A stretch of 64,000 nucleotides of DNA from Chitinophagales bacterium (GCA_023957245.1 JAMLHJ010000001.1:81273-145272); one strand, 5' to 3'. Counted from the first letter of the stretch, positions 42,363 through 53,354 are shown. Numbers and translations are program-made. The notes: generated by a model not told the origin, from the letters alone.

Positions 42363-43618
42363 TGCTCATTAATATTTATCTGTGGCTCAATAATCTCTTG
42401 AATACAATGTGCCATCATCTCATAGCCCTTAACATTGTGATGACCGTCCTTTACCCAAAAATAATTTTTATAGCTCGTTTTAGTACTCTTAAAATATTCA
42501 TCATAACAAGGTTGAATATTATAAAAAGGGAGTCCTATTTGTTCAAAATCAATTTTAAGATTTTTAAAAAAGATGTTATTAGTTGGTTTATTGACTCCCA
42601 AGTTATTTGAATAGTCAAAGCGAAAAGGCATTGTAAAAATAATAAGTTTAAAATGGTTGCTTTTAGAAAGCTTCTGATATTCTTTAAATAGCTGGATAGT
42701 TTTCTTATACATATCATCCATAATAGCAGGATAATCTCTTTTATTAATTAAAAAGCCATCATACCCGCCGATTGCCCGAATCAATATCCTTGCAGTAAAG
42801 CTAGATGCATATATAGATTCCCACCAATAATGATTTCTAAATTTGACAGTACTATCATTGACAAATCTTTCATTGCCACCTCTTAAAGCAAAATCAAAAT
42901 AATAATCATTGGTGGTAAAAGATTGAATAACCATATCTGGTTGATATTCAATAAGGACCTTGCTTAAATGATTAAAATTAAAGAATGGATCAGAACCTCT
43001 TTTACCTGCATTGAGTACTTCTATATTTTTATACTTTTCATTCAGTAACCTTTGTAAAACCTGTGGATATGAGTCTTCGTAATCGACTCCATCTCCTTCA
43101 GTGAAAGAATCGCCTATGCAGATAATTCTATAAGTTTTCTCATCTTTTTCTTTTGTCCATTCTTTATCAGAAAGTCCAAGTGCATTGGTTTGTCTTTTGA
43201 AAACAAACTGACCAGTATTTGTATTTAGTCGTTCGTAAGGCTTACTTGTATGATAAATATTTTCATCTCGAGAATCATTAAAACTGACATATTGCCCATA
43301 AAGAGTATTATTGTTTAAAAAGAAAACATTGATAAGTACAAGGATAGCTTCTACAATGAAATAAATAGTAGAAAAAAATTTTCCTTTTGAAAATATTCGA
43401 GATAGCTTTGTTGTTTTTTTTGAAAGAAAATCAAATATAACGATAAAGTAAATTGGTATAATTAAATTAGTATGATATCCAATAGCCAATGTTTCGATAT
43501 ATCTATACCAATAAAAAAATACAAACAAATACGCTATAAGAAAGATGATTAATAAGAATTTTAAAATTTTATTATTAATAATATATTGAAAAATCTGATT
43601 AAATAGTCTGATGAGCAT
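42359..43618 (-). CDS. membrane-anchored SGNH hydrolase-like protein B
   Basis: A 419-aa paralogue of the downstream gene product, with the same leader pattern NALGLSDKEW before IGDSFTEGDG (S171) and the end motif DGHHN. It contains a hydrophobic N-terminal region of about 100 residues with several helices. The overlapping pair implies recent duplication and joint expression. Its N-terminus is more hydrophobic than protein A. Confidence 0.75.
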   Translation of the reverse strand: MLIRLFNQIFQYIINNKILKFLLIIFLIAYLFVFFYWYRYIETLAIGYHTNLIIPIYFIVIFDFLSKKTTKLSRIFSKGKFFSTIYFIVEAILVLINVFFLNNNTLYGQYVSFNDSRDENIYHTSKPYERLNTNTGQFVFKRQTNALGLSDKEWTKEKDEKTYRIICIGDSFTEGDGVDYEDSYPQVLQRLLNEKYKNIEVLNAGKRGSDPFFNFNHLSKVLIEYQPDMVIQSFTTNDYYFDFALRGGNERFVNDSTVKFRNHYWWESIYASSFTARILIRAIGGYDGFLINKRDYPAIMDDMYKKTIQLFKEYQKLSKSNHFKLIIFTMPFRFDYSNNLGVNKPTNNIFFKNLKIDFEQIGLPFYNIQPCYDEYFKSTKTSYKNYFWVKDGHHNVKGYEMMAHCIQEIIEPQININEQ

Positions 43619-43665
43619 AGTTTATAAAAACTTATTAGAGATAAAAAATAAATATCTTAGTTTCT

Positions 43666-45060
43666 TCATTTGGAAAGGTGATTCAAAAATAATTGATACA
43701 TTTCGGAGACTGTCAACTGTTCTATTTTGGCTTCTATGTCTTGGTCATTAGACTGTATGATACTTTCTACAAAATTAATTTGTAGTGATTTCGTATCTAG
43801 CAATGAAATTGTATCTTCAATCTTCTTGACAAGGCTTTCCTTTTGAATTTTTTCTTTTAAAATATCTAATACGGTTTCGATAGTTTTATTTGCTTCAATG
43901 ATTTTATTTTCTTCCCTCTTTAGTGCTTCAGAACACCAAGTCTTTATTTGCTGATTGACAAAGTTCTTATATGTTCTAATATTGTATTTCTGTATAGCAG
44001 TCTTTAGCAAACGATAGGACTCAAATGGATAATCGGATAGCTGTTGATAAATTTGCTGTAAATCCTTTGATGGTAAACTCCAAAGTGCCAGATGTGCCGG
44101 CTTCTCAATAGTGTTGAACCAAATATGAACATCGTGCTGGTTGCAAAACTCTATAAATTCGGGCATCTCTTGCCAATTGTTTCTCATAGGGTTGACCATG
44201 ATGCACAGCGTTCTTTTATGTGTTGCACAATATTCATGAAAGTATTTAAAATTTTCCATCACTTTATCAAACTCTCCACGCACTCTGATATTTTCGTATG
44301 TGTCTGCATGAATACCATCAATAGAAAGGTTGATATGAAAATTACCTTTTGAAAGATAGCTTTTGATTTTGTCATTTAAGACCGTTCCATTGGTGGCAAT
44401 GACTATCTTGAGTTGTGGGTTGAGCTCAAATATCAAATCCCATATTTTGTAATAGATTTTTATTAAAAAGGGTTCTCCGCCATTAAATCTAATTTCCTTT
44501 AAATGTGGTAAAAAAGGTCTTAAATCTTCAACAAATTTATCTCCATACGGACTTTGAAGTGGTGACAATCCTTCTCTATCTCGTCTGATTGTTGAGCTTA
44601 AATGTCCATTGCACATTACACAAGCAAGATTACAGCGATTACTGAGTTCCAACTCAATGATGCTTGGCATATCTTCATTGATTTCCTCTAAGTCGTAAGC
44701 TTTAGATAGGACATTGACAAAATTGCCTTCTTCTAAGTGTTTTCTACATGCCTGACACGAATAATTGAGTGTTTCATCTTCAACATTCTGTCTGATTTTT
44801 TTAAAGTTTTCACTTTGCCAAATATCCATTATGGACTTTGATTCGTCATATTTTTCTGCAACATGAAAGGTCTTCCAACATACCGCAACATCTCCTTCCG
44901 TATTAAAGTATAGGTTTGAAAATGGAGCGTGACACAATAAATCTTTATTTTTAACTACACGAGTTTCATTATATGCCGAAATAATATCTTCCGTGATAGA
45001 TTCATTTGTTCTATACTCTTTTTTTTTACCTCTAATTAATCTCCTTAATGAAAAAAGCAT
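43666..45060 (-). CDS. radical SAM enzyme with N-terminal twitch domain, copy 1
   Basis: A 464-aa protein. A cysteine-rich N-terminal domain (C43, C61, C102, C105; HAPFSNLYFNTEGDVAVCW) precedes the radical-SAM cluster motif C143-x3-C147-x2-C150 and GGEP at 194-197. This order (twitch before the rSAM barrel) is the N-twitch rSAM family, where the twitch Cys bind a second 4Fe-4S cluster. Substrate unknown. A helical C-terminal part (about 380-464) is unusual. It is in a different transcript from the SGNH genes below it. Confidence 0.8.
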   Translation of the reverse strand: MLFSLRRLIRGKKKEYRTNESITEDIISAYNETRVVKNKDLLCHAPFSNLYFNTEGDVAVCWKTFHVAEKYDESKSIMDIWQSENFKKIRQNVEDETLNYSCQACRKHLEEGNFVNVLSKAYDLEEINEDMPSIIELELSNRCNLACVMCNGHLSSTIRRDREGLSPLQSPYGDKFVEDLRPFLPHLKEIRFNGGEPFLIKIYYKIWDLIFELNPQLKIVIATNGTVLNDKIKSYLSKGNFHINLSIDGIHADTYENIRVRGEFDKVMENFKYFHEYCATHKRTLCIMVNPMRNNWQEMPEFIEFCNQHDVHIWFNTIEKPAHLALWSLPSKDLQQIYQQLSDYPFESYRLLKTAIQKYNIRTYKNFVNQQIKTWCSEALKREENKIIEANKTIETVLDILKEKIQKESLVKKIEDTISLLDTKSLQINFVESIIQSNDQDIEAKIEQLTVSEMYQLFLNHLSK

Positions 45061-45080
45061 ATTCTATTTGAAATGAATGG

Positions 45081-46605
45081 TCATTGTAAAAAAGCTATTT
45101 TTATGGAGTTTAATACTATTCCATTGTCTATAAGGCTACATTGAAAGATTCCATTTAAAAAATCTTTTTTATTAAGAGTAATTTTGTCTAATGAATTAAA
45201 TATTTGAAATTGTTTTAATGAACTACCTGTTAAATCAGAAATAATTACCCAGCAATTCTTGCAATCTATTTCATCGATTTCAATTATCATTTCATCATTA
45301 CTGGGGTCGGGAAATGCTTTTAAACTAGAATGGCTATTTATATTATTAACTAAAGCGAAGTTTAAATTTTTATATATCATTAATTTGTTCTTCATATATT
45401 TTCAAGTTTGAAATTGTTTTTTCTGGATTCATATCTTCTAATTTTTGATTTAATTCATTTACCGCTTATATCAATAGAGGCATAAATCCATAATAATCAA
45501 CACTCTTGTATGTTTCGATATTTCTAAAATTATCAGGTTCTTTATGGATGATTGTATTAACTTCTTGCACTAGTTCAGGAAGATCTTTTTCGATTTCATC
45601 TGCAATAACTCCATATTTATAATTATTAGGTAATGACAATCCAACGTTGTGCTTATATCTAAAAGAATATACTTTTATATTTTTCAACTTTTCAAATACG
45701 TTGCTAACATTTTGATTGTTTGTTTTAAGTCTCCTATCACTTAATGTTGATAACCACCCAGTAACAAGTACGTTGCCATCAAAATATCCTGCAAAACTAC
45801 CAGTAGGATATAAATTGGTGGATTCCGTTGAGTCTGTACAATTGATATTTCTTCCAAAAATGGCACAGTTAAACTGGCTAGCTTTTGATGTTTGATTGCA
45901 AGATGCATTTCCTAACACTCCTATATTTACCAAATTAGTAGTACTGAATGCATTATTTATTCCTCTACCATAAACACTTATGTTGACACTATTAGGATCT
46001 GTTGATGGACACTCTCCTATAACACCATAGTTTATAAAATTCCCATTTCCAACACCATTTCCAATGACACCTGCAATTCTATTAGTATTATTATCCCCAT
46101 TCACATACCCACTAATACCAAATAATTCTTTATTGTTTTCTCCAATAACAATTCCACTAGTGCCAATTAATGTACCATTAGTATTATCGCTGCCAATTGT
46201 CGAACCAAGAATCGACATATTAAAAGCGTTAGTTTTTTCGAAAGCAGAGCTAATTCCTAATATTGAATTAGTATAGAAACGATTGCTTTTCCCACCATTG
46301 GTAAATATTGAATTATAATCTTCGTAATCTCCACCAAACATACCAATTATAATAGGGGTAATAGATTCGATATTGTCATTTGAATGAACTTGTAGTTTAA
46401 CTTTAGGCCAAAAATTAGTTCCAATACCTGTATAACCTAATCTCCATGTTGTATCAATAGGTTCTGAGTATATTGTAGCTTCATGATTTGTTAAAGGGAA
46501 GTCATTATTATATCTCATACCATTCATTGATTTTTCAATCCAAGTTTGAGAAAAAGAGAGATGTAATATTGAAGTAAATAAGATAGATATAATACACTTT
46601 TTCAT
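45081..46605 (-). pseudogene. broken S74 chaperone-T9SS tail secreted protein
   Basis: Reading leftward from 46605 the gene has a signal peptide (MKKCIISILFTSILHLSFSQ), a repetitive beta-rich passenger with many G-x-I/G-V-I-G units, and a peptidase S74 (endosialidase chaperone) domain (LSDRRLKTNNQNVSNVFEKL to SVDYYGFMPLLI). An in-frame TAA at 45466-45468 follows; beyond it the frame continues AVNELNQKLEDMNPEKTISN, as an intact S74 tail would. Near 45375 a one-base shift leads into a type IX sorting domain (FPDPSNDEMIIEIDEIDCKN) ending at 45081. So one nonsense codon and one frameshift disable it. Confidence 0.8.
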
Positions 46606-46663
46606 ACTTTTATTTTTAATTCAATTTAACTCTAAAGTTAGAGTATTGCAATAAAACACAAGA

Positions 46664-48137
46664 TTATTCTATATTTATTTGTTTTCTAGTTTCATTTGAT
46701 ATGAGAAAGTTTCCTATATTATTCCAATGCCCATCTGTTTTCCAATAATATTCATCACATTCTTTATTCGTGAAAACCGTCATTAAATCTATTACGGAGA
46801 TTCCATTTTCATGTGTTTTATACATGACTTCTTTTAAGTCATCATTCTTTTGACAATCTGATATAAAGCTGTGAAATGCTATAATACATTTTGCTTGATG
46901 CATGTTTACCAATAAATAAAAAGATTTAATAATGTCAATAAGATTTTGTTTAGACTTATCTTCTCTAGTTTTTCTTTCTTTAGATTTCATTAGTAGCTCA
47001 TCATAATGTAAGAAATTTTGAATAATCATTCTTGATACATGACTAATACCAAATATAAACTCAAACCAAGGACCTTTGGTATATATAACACTTCCATCGT
47101 CTAAGAACCTTTCCATCGTCCCTCTTCTCATTATTTCACCAAAATCTGATGGATTTACCATCAATATTATCATATCAAAGTTATATTTGAAAAGTTTGTC
47201 TTTGAAGTAATTTATAAGAGAAATACGGGTCACTTGAGCCAATCCCACAGTTATACTCTTCAATTATTTTTTTATTATTCTTATATTGATTAGTTAAATT
47301 ATCTCTGAGTAATGATACCCAAGTAGAGTCATTATTAACTGCAACCCCTAATGTGAATGAATCTCCAAAGGCTCCTATTCGATAAGTGTTTTTAAGCTTG
47401 TCTATTTTAAAATCAAAATCATTCCTTAAAGAGAGTGTGTTAGTTTTTATTGAGTACGATAATTCATTAGTCGTTATACTTATTGAATCGTTAGGATTCA
47501 TATTATCAATATACCATGAATCAATTCCACTTTGATATATTCTCCCCCATATTCTTTGTCCACTCTTTTCAAAAATAGAATCATAAGTTCCAAACAATCT
47601 AAATATTATTTCAAGGATAATTAGTAAAAGAGTCGTTGTTATTATAAAGATTTCAATATTCTTTTTCAGCTCATTATTAACTATAGTACATGAGAAAAGA
47701 AAATAAATAAGATGCGCAAACAAATAAACACTGATAACATATATCGTGAAATTTAATTGTTGAAATATAAAATAAAAAACTAAAACCAATAAATGACTCA
47801 ATAGGTGAGCTATAATCTTAAAATTCTCTTTCCTATATAATAGAGCTATTAAAAATAAACAATTAATTTGAAATAAAAAGAGATCCAGTTTACTGATATA
47901 AAAGAAAATCATATAGAACAACATAGCAACACCTATATATAATGTCTTTTTATATGTTATATAAAACATTGAAAATATTATCGTGTTCAAGGCGATAATT
48001 GGGAAATTAGTTTTTAAATAGGGTATTGGCAAAGAAAACATACCAATAAATAACACATACACATATATATAATTTGCTAGTTTGCTTTTTGCTCGTATAT
48101 GTGGCATAAGTGTTATATTAAGATATATTTTTTTCAA
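46664..48137 (-). pseudogene. frameshifted membrane SGNH hydrolase-like gene
   Basis: Reading leftward from 48137, the first frame (to 47181) has eight or so hydrophobic stretches and the block GAFGDSFTLG (S260), ending GIGSSDPYFSYKLL then out-of-frame residues. The second frame resumes near 47205 with KDKLFKYNFDMIILMVNP and continues to the SGNH end motif TDGHWNN at about 46715. A single one-base change near 47203-47208 joins them. The paralogues are intact, so this looks like an inactivating mutation or a base error. Confidence 0.8.
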
Positions 48138-48181
48138 TATCGTTAACTTTTTTATATTTTTATAAGCAATTCTTTTTAAAA

Positions 48182-49474
48182 GTGACTTCTATAAAAAATA
48201 TCATTTTCCCTAGTTACTGGCGTAAGAGGAAAAAACTACTTTCAGAGTCTGAGGTTTTCTGTATGGCTCCATGGGTTCATCAATATATGTTTCCTGATGG
48301 GAAGATGTTTCCTTGTTGTCAATCAGCAGAAGATTTATCAGTCAATCTAGGAAGTTTAAGTTCAGGCCAAACACTACGAGACATTTGGAACAGTGAAGCA
48401 AGTAAAGAATTGAGACGCAATATGCTGGCAGGTAAGCACAGTAAAATATGTGAAGGCTGTTATAAATATCAATCTTTAGGCAAGAAAAGTTCTAGGCAAG
48501 AATTCAATGAAAAATTTGCTCAAAACTTTGATGTTGTGTTAGATACTAATGAAGATGGATCTTTAGATAATTTTGATTTGAAATCTTTTGATTATCGTTT
48601 CTCTAACATTTGCAACTTAAAATGTAGAAGCTGTTCTCACCATTTTAGTAATAAGTGGTTTGAGGAGTCTAAGATTATTGGAACCGCTTCGGGCAGTGAA
48701 AAAAGCATTATCTATCCTGTGGATCATGTGGACACCTTGTGGGAACAAATAAAGCCTACACTTAACGGAATCGAAGCAATACACTTTGCAGGAGGTGAGC
48801 CTCTAAAAATGGAAGAGCATTATAGAATTCTGGAAAGATTGATAGAAATAGGAAACACGAAGGTTTTACTTACTTATAATACCAATTTTTCAGATTTTAA
48901 ATATAAAGACAAAGATGTGCTAGAGCTCTGGAGACACTTTAAACATGTCAGTCTTTTAGCAAGTCTTGATGCTTCAGGCAAGAGAGGAGAACTGATGCGT
49001 AAAGGTTTACAATGGGAAAATGTAGTCGAAAATCGCAAGCGTTTGTTAAAGGAAACTCCTCACGTCTTATTTAAGCTGACACCTACGGTGAGTATCATGA
49101 ATGTACTTCATCTACCCGACTTTTATGAAGAATGGCTTGAACTGAAGCTAATACAAGCTAAAGAAATTATCGCTTATCTCTTATTTGAGCCCTATTTCTA
49201 TAATATCGTCAATCTTCCAGCTGATTACAAAAGAAAGATTGAAGACAGGTATCAAGCCTTTTTTGAGAAGAACAAACAACGATTTTCTAAATCAGACAGT
49301 GATTATGTGAATGGTCAATTTGCTGTTGTTTTAAACCAAATGCACCAAGAAGTCAAGGAAATGCCTAAAGGTTATTACAATGGTCATGATTTTAAGTCAT
49401 ATAATGCAATATTAGATGGTACGCGAAACGAATCTTTCTATGAAGTTTTTCCTGAATTAGTAGGAGTCGTATAA
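48182..49474 (+). CDS. radical SAM enzyme with N-terminal twitch domain, copy 2
   Basis: A 430-aa member with GTG start at 48182. Cys-rich start: C27 (FCMAPWVHQ), C45-C46, C90, C93. Radical-SAM motif C144-x3-C148-x2-C151 (SNICNLKCRSC) and GGEP later. It has a long linker (about 95-135) absent in copy 1. It diverges from the pseudogene at its left. The target is unknown, and it differs from copies 1 and 3-5 in lacking the SSxIR segment after the rSAM motif. Confidence 0.8.
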   Translation: MTSIKNIIFPSYWRKRKKLLSESEVFCMAPWVHQYMFPDGKMFPCCQSAEDLSVNLGSLSSGQTLRDIWNSEASKELRRNMLAGKHSKICEGCYKYQSLGKKSSRQEFNEKFAQNFDVVLDTNEDGSLDNFDLKSFDYRFSNICNLKCRSCSHHFSNKWFEESKIIGTASGSEKSIIYPVDHVDTLWEQIKPTLNGIEAIHFAGGEPLKMEEHYRILERLIEIGNTKVLLTYNTNFSDFKYKDKDVLELWRHFKHVSLLASLDASGKRGELMRKGLQWENVVENRKRLLKETPHVLFKLTPTVSIMNVLHLPDFYEEWLELKLIQAKEIIAYLLFEPYFYNIVNLPADYKRKIEDRYQAFFEKNKQRFSKSDSDYVNGQFAVVLNQMHQEVKEMPKGYYNGHDFKSYNAILDGTRNESFYEVFPELVGVV

Positions 49475-49728
49475 ACAATACTTTTGCAATTAATTTAGAT
49501 ATATGTTTTTAGTAGTTTTTCAAAATATAGTATGAACATTACAAATTCTGTGTGTCGTTGAGAAGCATTTGAAACATCTTTTTCATAATAAAAAACATAT
49601 ACTTATACACAAATACATCATATTAGACTAATTGCAATTCGACAAGAAGCACACTTAATTATATGAAATACAATATCTTAAAACAATAAGTACTTATAAT
49701 TAGGTATTTTTGTGCAAATTTTATTAAA

Positions 49729-50391
49729 TTGAAAGTAATAGGGGCCGGATTTGGTAGAACAGGAACTAAGTCATTACAAGAAGCTTTAGAAATATTAGGA
49801 TACAATAAAAGTTATCACATGGTAACATTATTTACCAATCCTGATGACATTAAATACTGGGAAGATGCTGCACAAGAGAGGGTTGTAGATTGGGATAGCT
49901 TGTTCAACGGATATGAAGCTGTTGTAGATTTCCCTGGTAGTCTATTCTATAAAGAATTATTAAAAAAATATCCTGAATCAAAGATAATATTGACTGTACG
50001 AGATGCTGAAAAATGGTACGAGAGTACTTATTCAACTATCTATTCATTCAGCCCAGATTTAATAAAAAAAATCCAACTAGCATTAACTGCTATTTTCTCA
50101 AAAAGAGCTCGCAATTTACTTAGAGTTGTCAAATTGAATAATCTAACGATATGGAAAAATCTATTTAAGGAAAGATTTAAAGATAGAGATTTTGCAATTG
50201 AAATATTCAATTCCCATACTGAGGACACAATCAAATATGTACCAGCACATCAATTATTAGTTTTCAAAGTAGAAGATGGATGGGAACCATTATGCAGGTT
50301 TTTAGACAAGCCAATCCCAAATATACCCTTTCCTAAGGCAAACAATAAAGAGGAATTTAAAATAATGACTGCAAAATTTTTAGACATTTAA
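49729..50391 (+). CDS. sulfotransferase family protein
   Basis: A 220-aa protein starting at TTG 49729 with IGAGFGRTGTKSLQEALEIL, the PAPS-binding P-loop form of sulfotransferases; AVVDFPGSLFYKELLKKYPE and KIILTVRDAEKWYEST follow (R-D after strand 3'-binding region). Family members move sulfate from PAPS to sugars or other alcohols. It acts in the cytoplasm. The next gene, an arylsulfotransferase-like secreted protein, follows after 8 bases, so sulfur chemistry is concentrated here. No ATG start is available near this position. Confidence 0.75.
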   Translation: MKVIGAGFGRTGTKSLQEALEILGYNKSYHMVTLFTNPDDIKYWEDAAQERVVDWDSLFNGYEAVVDFPGSLFYKELLKKYPESKIILTVRDAEKWYESTYSTIYSFSPDLIKKIQLALTAIFSKRARNLLRVVKLNNLTIWKNLFKERFKDRDFAIEIFNSHTEDTIKYVPAHQLLVFKVEDGWEPLCRFLDKPIPNIPFPKANNKEEFKIMTAKFLDI

Positions 50392-50399
50392 ATATTTAT

Positions 50400-51758
50400 A
50401 TGAAACTACGTATCATTAATATCATCATTCTACTAGTACTTTTCTGCGCAAATACCAATACGCTAAAATCAGCTGAAAGTGAAAAATTTAATATTTCAGC
50501 AAAAATTTATAATAATCACAAGGCAAAGAAATTTAATCAAAAATATCAATTAATCATACCCTATCAAGACTTTAGGTTTATGGTAAAACTCTTCTTAAAA
50601 AAGATGGATAAAGACGATGCAAAGATAGATACCATAAATACCTCTTACTTTCTTCAACCTAATGTTTATGGAATTTCTAAGAATAAAACCTCATTTAAAA
50701 AAGATATTTCTATTGAGAATCCTTTTATTACTTGGTTTCAACCATTGAATTTTAAAGACAATAGGGTTTACTATTTCTATGAGAACAAATTGATAGAAAG
50801 TGATTACAATCTTAAATCGATAAAAGAGTATTTTTTACAAGGAAATAATAATGGAAATGATTTTGATATTGATTATCATGGGGTCGATACTGATGACAAT
50901 TATGTATATGCAGTGAGACCTAGAGTAAAAAGTATCTTTTTAAATGATGATAGTTTAAAAATTACTGATTTTGTATTTTTTAGATACAACAAGACCACTT
51001 TTGAAAAAGAAGACTTATTCGCAGCATCAGATGTAGTCACTGAGAAAATGTTAAATCCGCTTTTATTTGAAGGCCCAGAAACAAGCCCACTTTATGATGC
51101 TTGGGATATTTATCATTGGAACTGGATTCAAGTAAATAATAATAAAATTTTGATAAACTATGCTTATTGTGGTTTTCAACAAATAGACCTTGAAACTAAG
51201 AAAGAAGATTGGCATTGGTCAATCAATGATAATTCATTTAATAATATTGAAGGTATAGGAGATCTTTCTTCACCTTTTTACACCCATCATCTTAATAAAA
51301 TAAAGAGTGGCCCATATAAAGGTATGTATTCCTATTTTGAGAATGGATTTGAATCTACCGACTCTTTAGGTAATGAAATTGATATACCTTCTAGAGCTAG
51401 AATATTCGAAATTGATAGCTCTAATAATTCTATTAATATAGTTTGGGAACAGATTTACAACTTTGAATCAAGTGCATTCGGAAGTGTGAATGTTTTTGAT
51501 GATTATGTTCTAGTCAATGTTGGGTGGGGACCGACAGAACAATATGTAAAAAAATCAATCAATGAATTAGATGCATTTTCTTCAATGAATAATTTCCCAG
51601 AAACACTAAAACCTTCATTGTATTTATATGATTCAAAAGGAAATATTATTTCTGAATACAAATTTGCTCCAGGATTTTTCTCTTATATTGTAACAGCTTC
51701 TGAAAAAACCAATATTAAGAAGAATAAGACACCTCAATCTTGGATTAAGAAAACATAG
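50400..51758 (+). CDS. secreted arylsulfotransferase-like beta-propeller protein
   Basis: A 452-aa protein with an N-terminal signal peptide (about residues 1-24). It has beta-propeller blades and segments such as YHGVDTDDNYVYAV, AWDIYHWNWIQVNNNKILIN and SPFYTHHLNKIKSGPYKG, which resemble the arylsulfotransferase (ASST) family, where a histidine accepts sulfate from phenyl sulfates. It would act in the periplasm or outside. The match is moderate, as ASST families are diverse. Follows the sulfotransferase gene. Confidence 0.55.
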   Translation: MKLRIINIIILLVLFCANTNTLKSAESEKFNISAKIYNNHKAKKFNQKYQLIIPYQDFRFMVKLFLKKMDKDDAKIDTINTSYFLQPNVYGISKNKTSFKKDISIENPFITWFQPLNFKDNRVYYFYENKLIESDYNLKSIKEYFLQGNNNGNDFDIDYHGVDTDDNYVYAVRPRVKSIFLNDDSLKITDFVFFRYNKTTFEKEDLFAASDVVTEKMLNPLLFEGPETSPLYDAWDIYHWNWIQVNNNKILINYAYCGFQQIDLETKKEDWHWSINDNSFNNIEGIGDLSSPFYTHHLNKIKSGPYKGMYSYFENGFESTDSLGNEIDIPSRARIFEIDSSNNSINIVWEQIYNFESSAFGSVNVFDDYVLVNVGWGPTEQYVKKSINELDAFSSMNNFPETLKPSLYLYDSKGNIISEYKFAPGFFSYIVTASEKTNIKKNKTPQSWIKKT

Positions 51759-51764
51759 AATTAA

Positions 51765-51923
51765 ATGTCATCCTTTCCCAAACCTCATCTTCAAATAAGT
51801 TATGATGTAAAAGATGGGTATGATATTTTTATTAAAGAATATCCAAGTCTCTCAAATAGTTTTGATTTGTCTTGCGATTCAAATACTACATTGACTTTTG
51901 AATTGAAAAAAATCGAGTTATAA
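51765..51923 (+). CDS. small uncertain ORF, 52 aa
   Basis: An ATG (51765) frame of 52 codons lies just after the arylsulfotransferase-like gene, with no recognised motif (SSFPKPHLQISYDVKDGYDI...). It could be a small gene or a remnant of a longer C-terminal domain of the previous gene, in another frame. Below the usual size cut-off. Confidence 0.25.
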   Translation: MSSFPKPHLQISYDVKDGYDIFIKEYPSLSNSFDLSCDSNTTLTFELKKIEL

Positions 51924-52001
51924 TAGCAAAATGTGATATTCTAAATTTTAAAAAATATTTTTTAGAGGCAAACATAATTCAATCAGCAGAAAATTCAAGA
52001 A

Positions 52002-53141
52002 TCAATTTGATGAAGTATCCATTTGAAATTTAGCATCAATAATTGGTTCTACAATTTGATGAATACAATTGGCCATGACAGTATATCCTTCTCTATTGTG
52101 ATGCCCATCTACACTCCACCACAAAGACTTATAATTTAAGGTATCTTGCAAATACTTTTCATGATAGCAATCAGTAACACTTGCTATTGTCAAATAATTG
52201 CCTAAAGTTTGATATGATTTATCTATACTTAACTTTTTCTCTTTAAAATAATGAAAACTTGTGTCATAAAAGATGAGTATTACATGAACTTCATTCTTTT
52301 GAGCCCAATCATTATATAACTTAGCTAGTTGTGCAAAAGAACTATCAATACTGATATTTCTGATTTTCTGAATAGGGATATAGAAAAATCTACCAGTCAA
52401 TGAATTGTGAACCCATCTATAAATATGGCTATATGCATACAAATACTCAACAAAAGGTGTTTTCTCATATTCCAATTTCCCATTCTTAAACCTGTCATAA
52501 GTACCACGCAACAAGATATCTTCTTCAAAATCTTGATTGGAATATATCTGAACCACGACATTCGGTTTTAATCGATATAACTCATTTTCCAAATTATAGA
52601 AATTTGTAAATGGATCCGATCCACTAATTCCTCCATTTAACCATTCTTCTCTTTTCTTCACATCCATCCTTGAAATCTGAGCTACCCAAGTACTATCTTG
52701 AGATACACCAAAAGCTTCAGTAAATGAATCACCAAAAGCAATTATTCTACACTTACCATCTTTCTTTTCACTCCACTCCTTGTCTGAATAACCCCAACTA
52801 TTTGAATGATATTCGTAACTAAATTCTGTAGGTGATTGAAGTAAAAAAGTATCTGAGCTATTTCGCTTGTGTGAAGCCTCATGAGGACGATACTTGTACA
52901 TCGACATATATCTCCCATTGACCTTTTCCAAATAGGTCTGTTGTGTACGAGTGACTCTCAATCCTATTTCGAGGAGAAGAATACAATAAATCAAATACCT
53001 AACGCCAAAGATTAGTCGAGGATAATACTTTTTATGATGAAAGAATTTTTTAAGAATTTTTAAAAGAACAAAAATTATTAGTAAATAAATAATAATAACT
53101 GCTACCCAATTGGGTTCTTCAAAAAACTGTAATAAATTCAC
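52002..53141 (-). CDS. membrane-anchored SGNH hydrolase-like protein C
   Basis: A 379-aa protein with an N-terminal membrane segment (about residues 11-31) and a second (about 46-58), then NSWGYSDKEWSEKKDGKCRI and AFGDSFTEAFG (S139), GISGSDP, and the end motif DGHHN. The block II N in the N-x-D segment is replaced (YSNQDFEED), a difference from A and B. It carries fewer hydrophobic residues than A or B. Ends 78 bases right of the small ORF; convergent with the sulfotransferase operon. Confidence 0.7.
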   Translation of the reverse strand: MNLLQFFEEPNWVAVIIIYLLIIFVLLKILKKFFHHKKYYPRLIFGVRYLIYCILLLEIGLRVTRTQQTYLEKVNGRYMSMYKYRPHEASHKRNSSDTFLLQSPTEFSYEYHSNSWGYSDKEWSEKKDGKCRIIAFGDSFTEAFGVSQDSTWVAQISRMDVKKREEWLNGGISGSDPFTNFYNLENELYRLKPNVVVQIYSNQDFEEDILLRGTYDRFKNGKLEYEKTPFVEYLYAYSHIYRWVHNSLTGRFFYIPIQKIRNISIDSSFAQLAKLYNDWAQKNEVHVILIFYDTSFHYFKEKKLSIDKSYQTLGNYLTIASVTDCYHEKYLQDTLNYKSLWWSVDGHHNREGYTVMANCIHQIVEPIIDAKFQMDTSSN

Positions 53142-53354
53142 TCTAAATTCAAATATACAAGTCGAGAATATTGTTTATGATATAATTCTAAAATGATTTA
53201 ATTCATTTCACTAATAAAAATACTCATTTTATAAAAGTATTAAAACATTGACCAATAAAAGGTTCTTGTCAAAAAGGAAAACAGCATTGAACTAAATCAA
53301 TATGAGATAAATATTTAAAAGAAAAAATAATTTTTATTAAATGAATGAAAGCAA

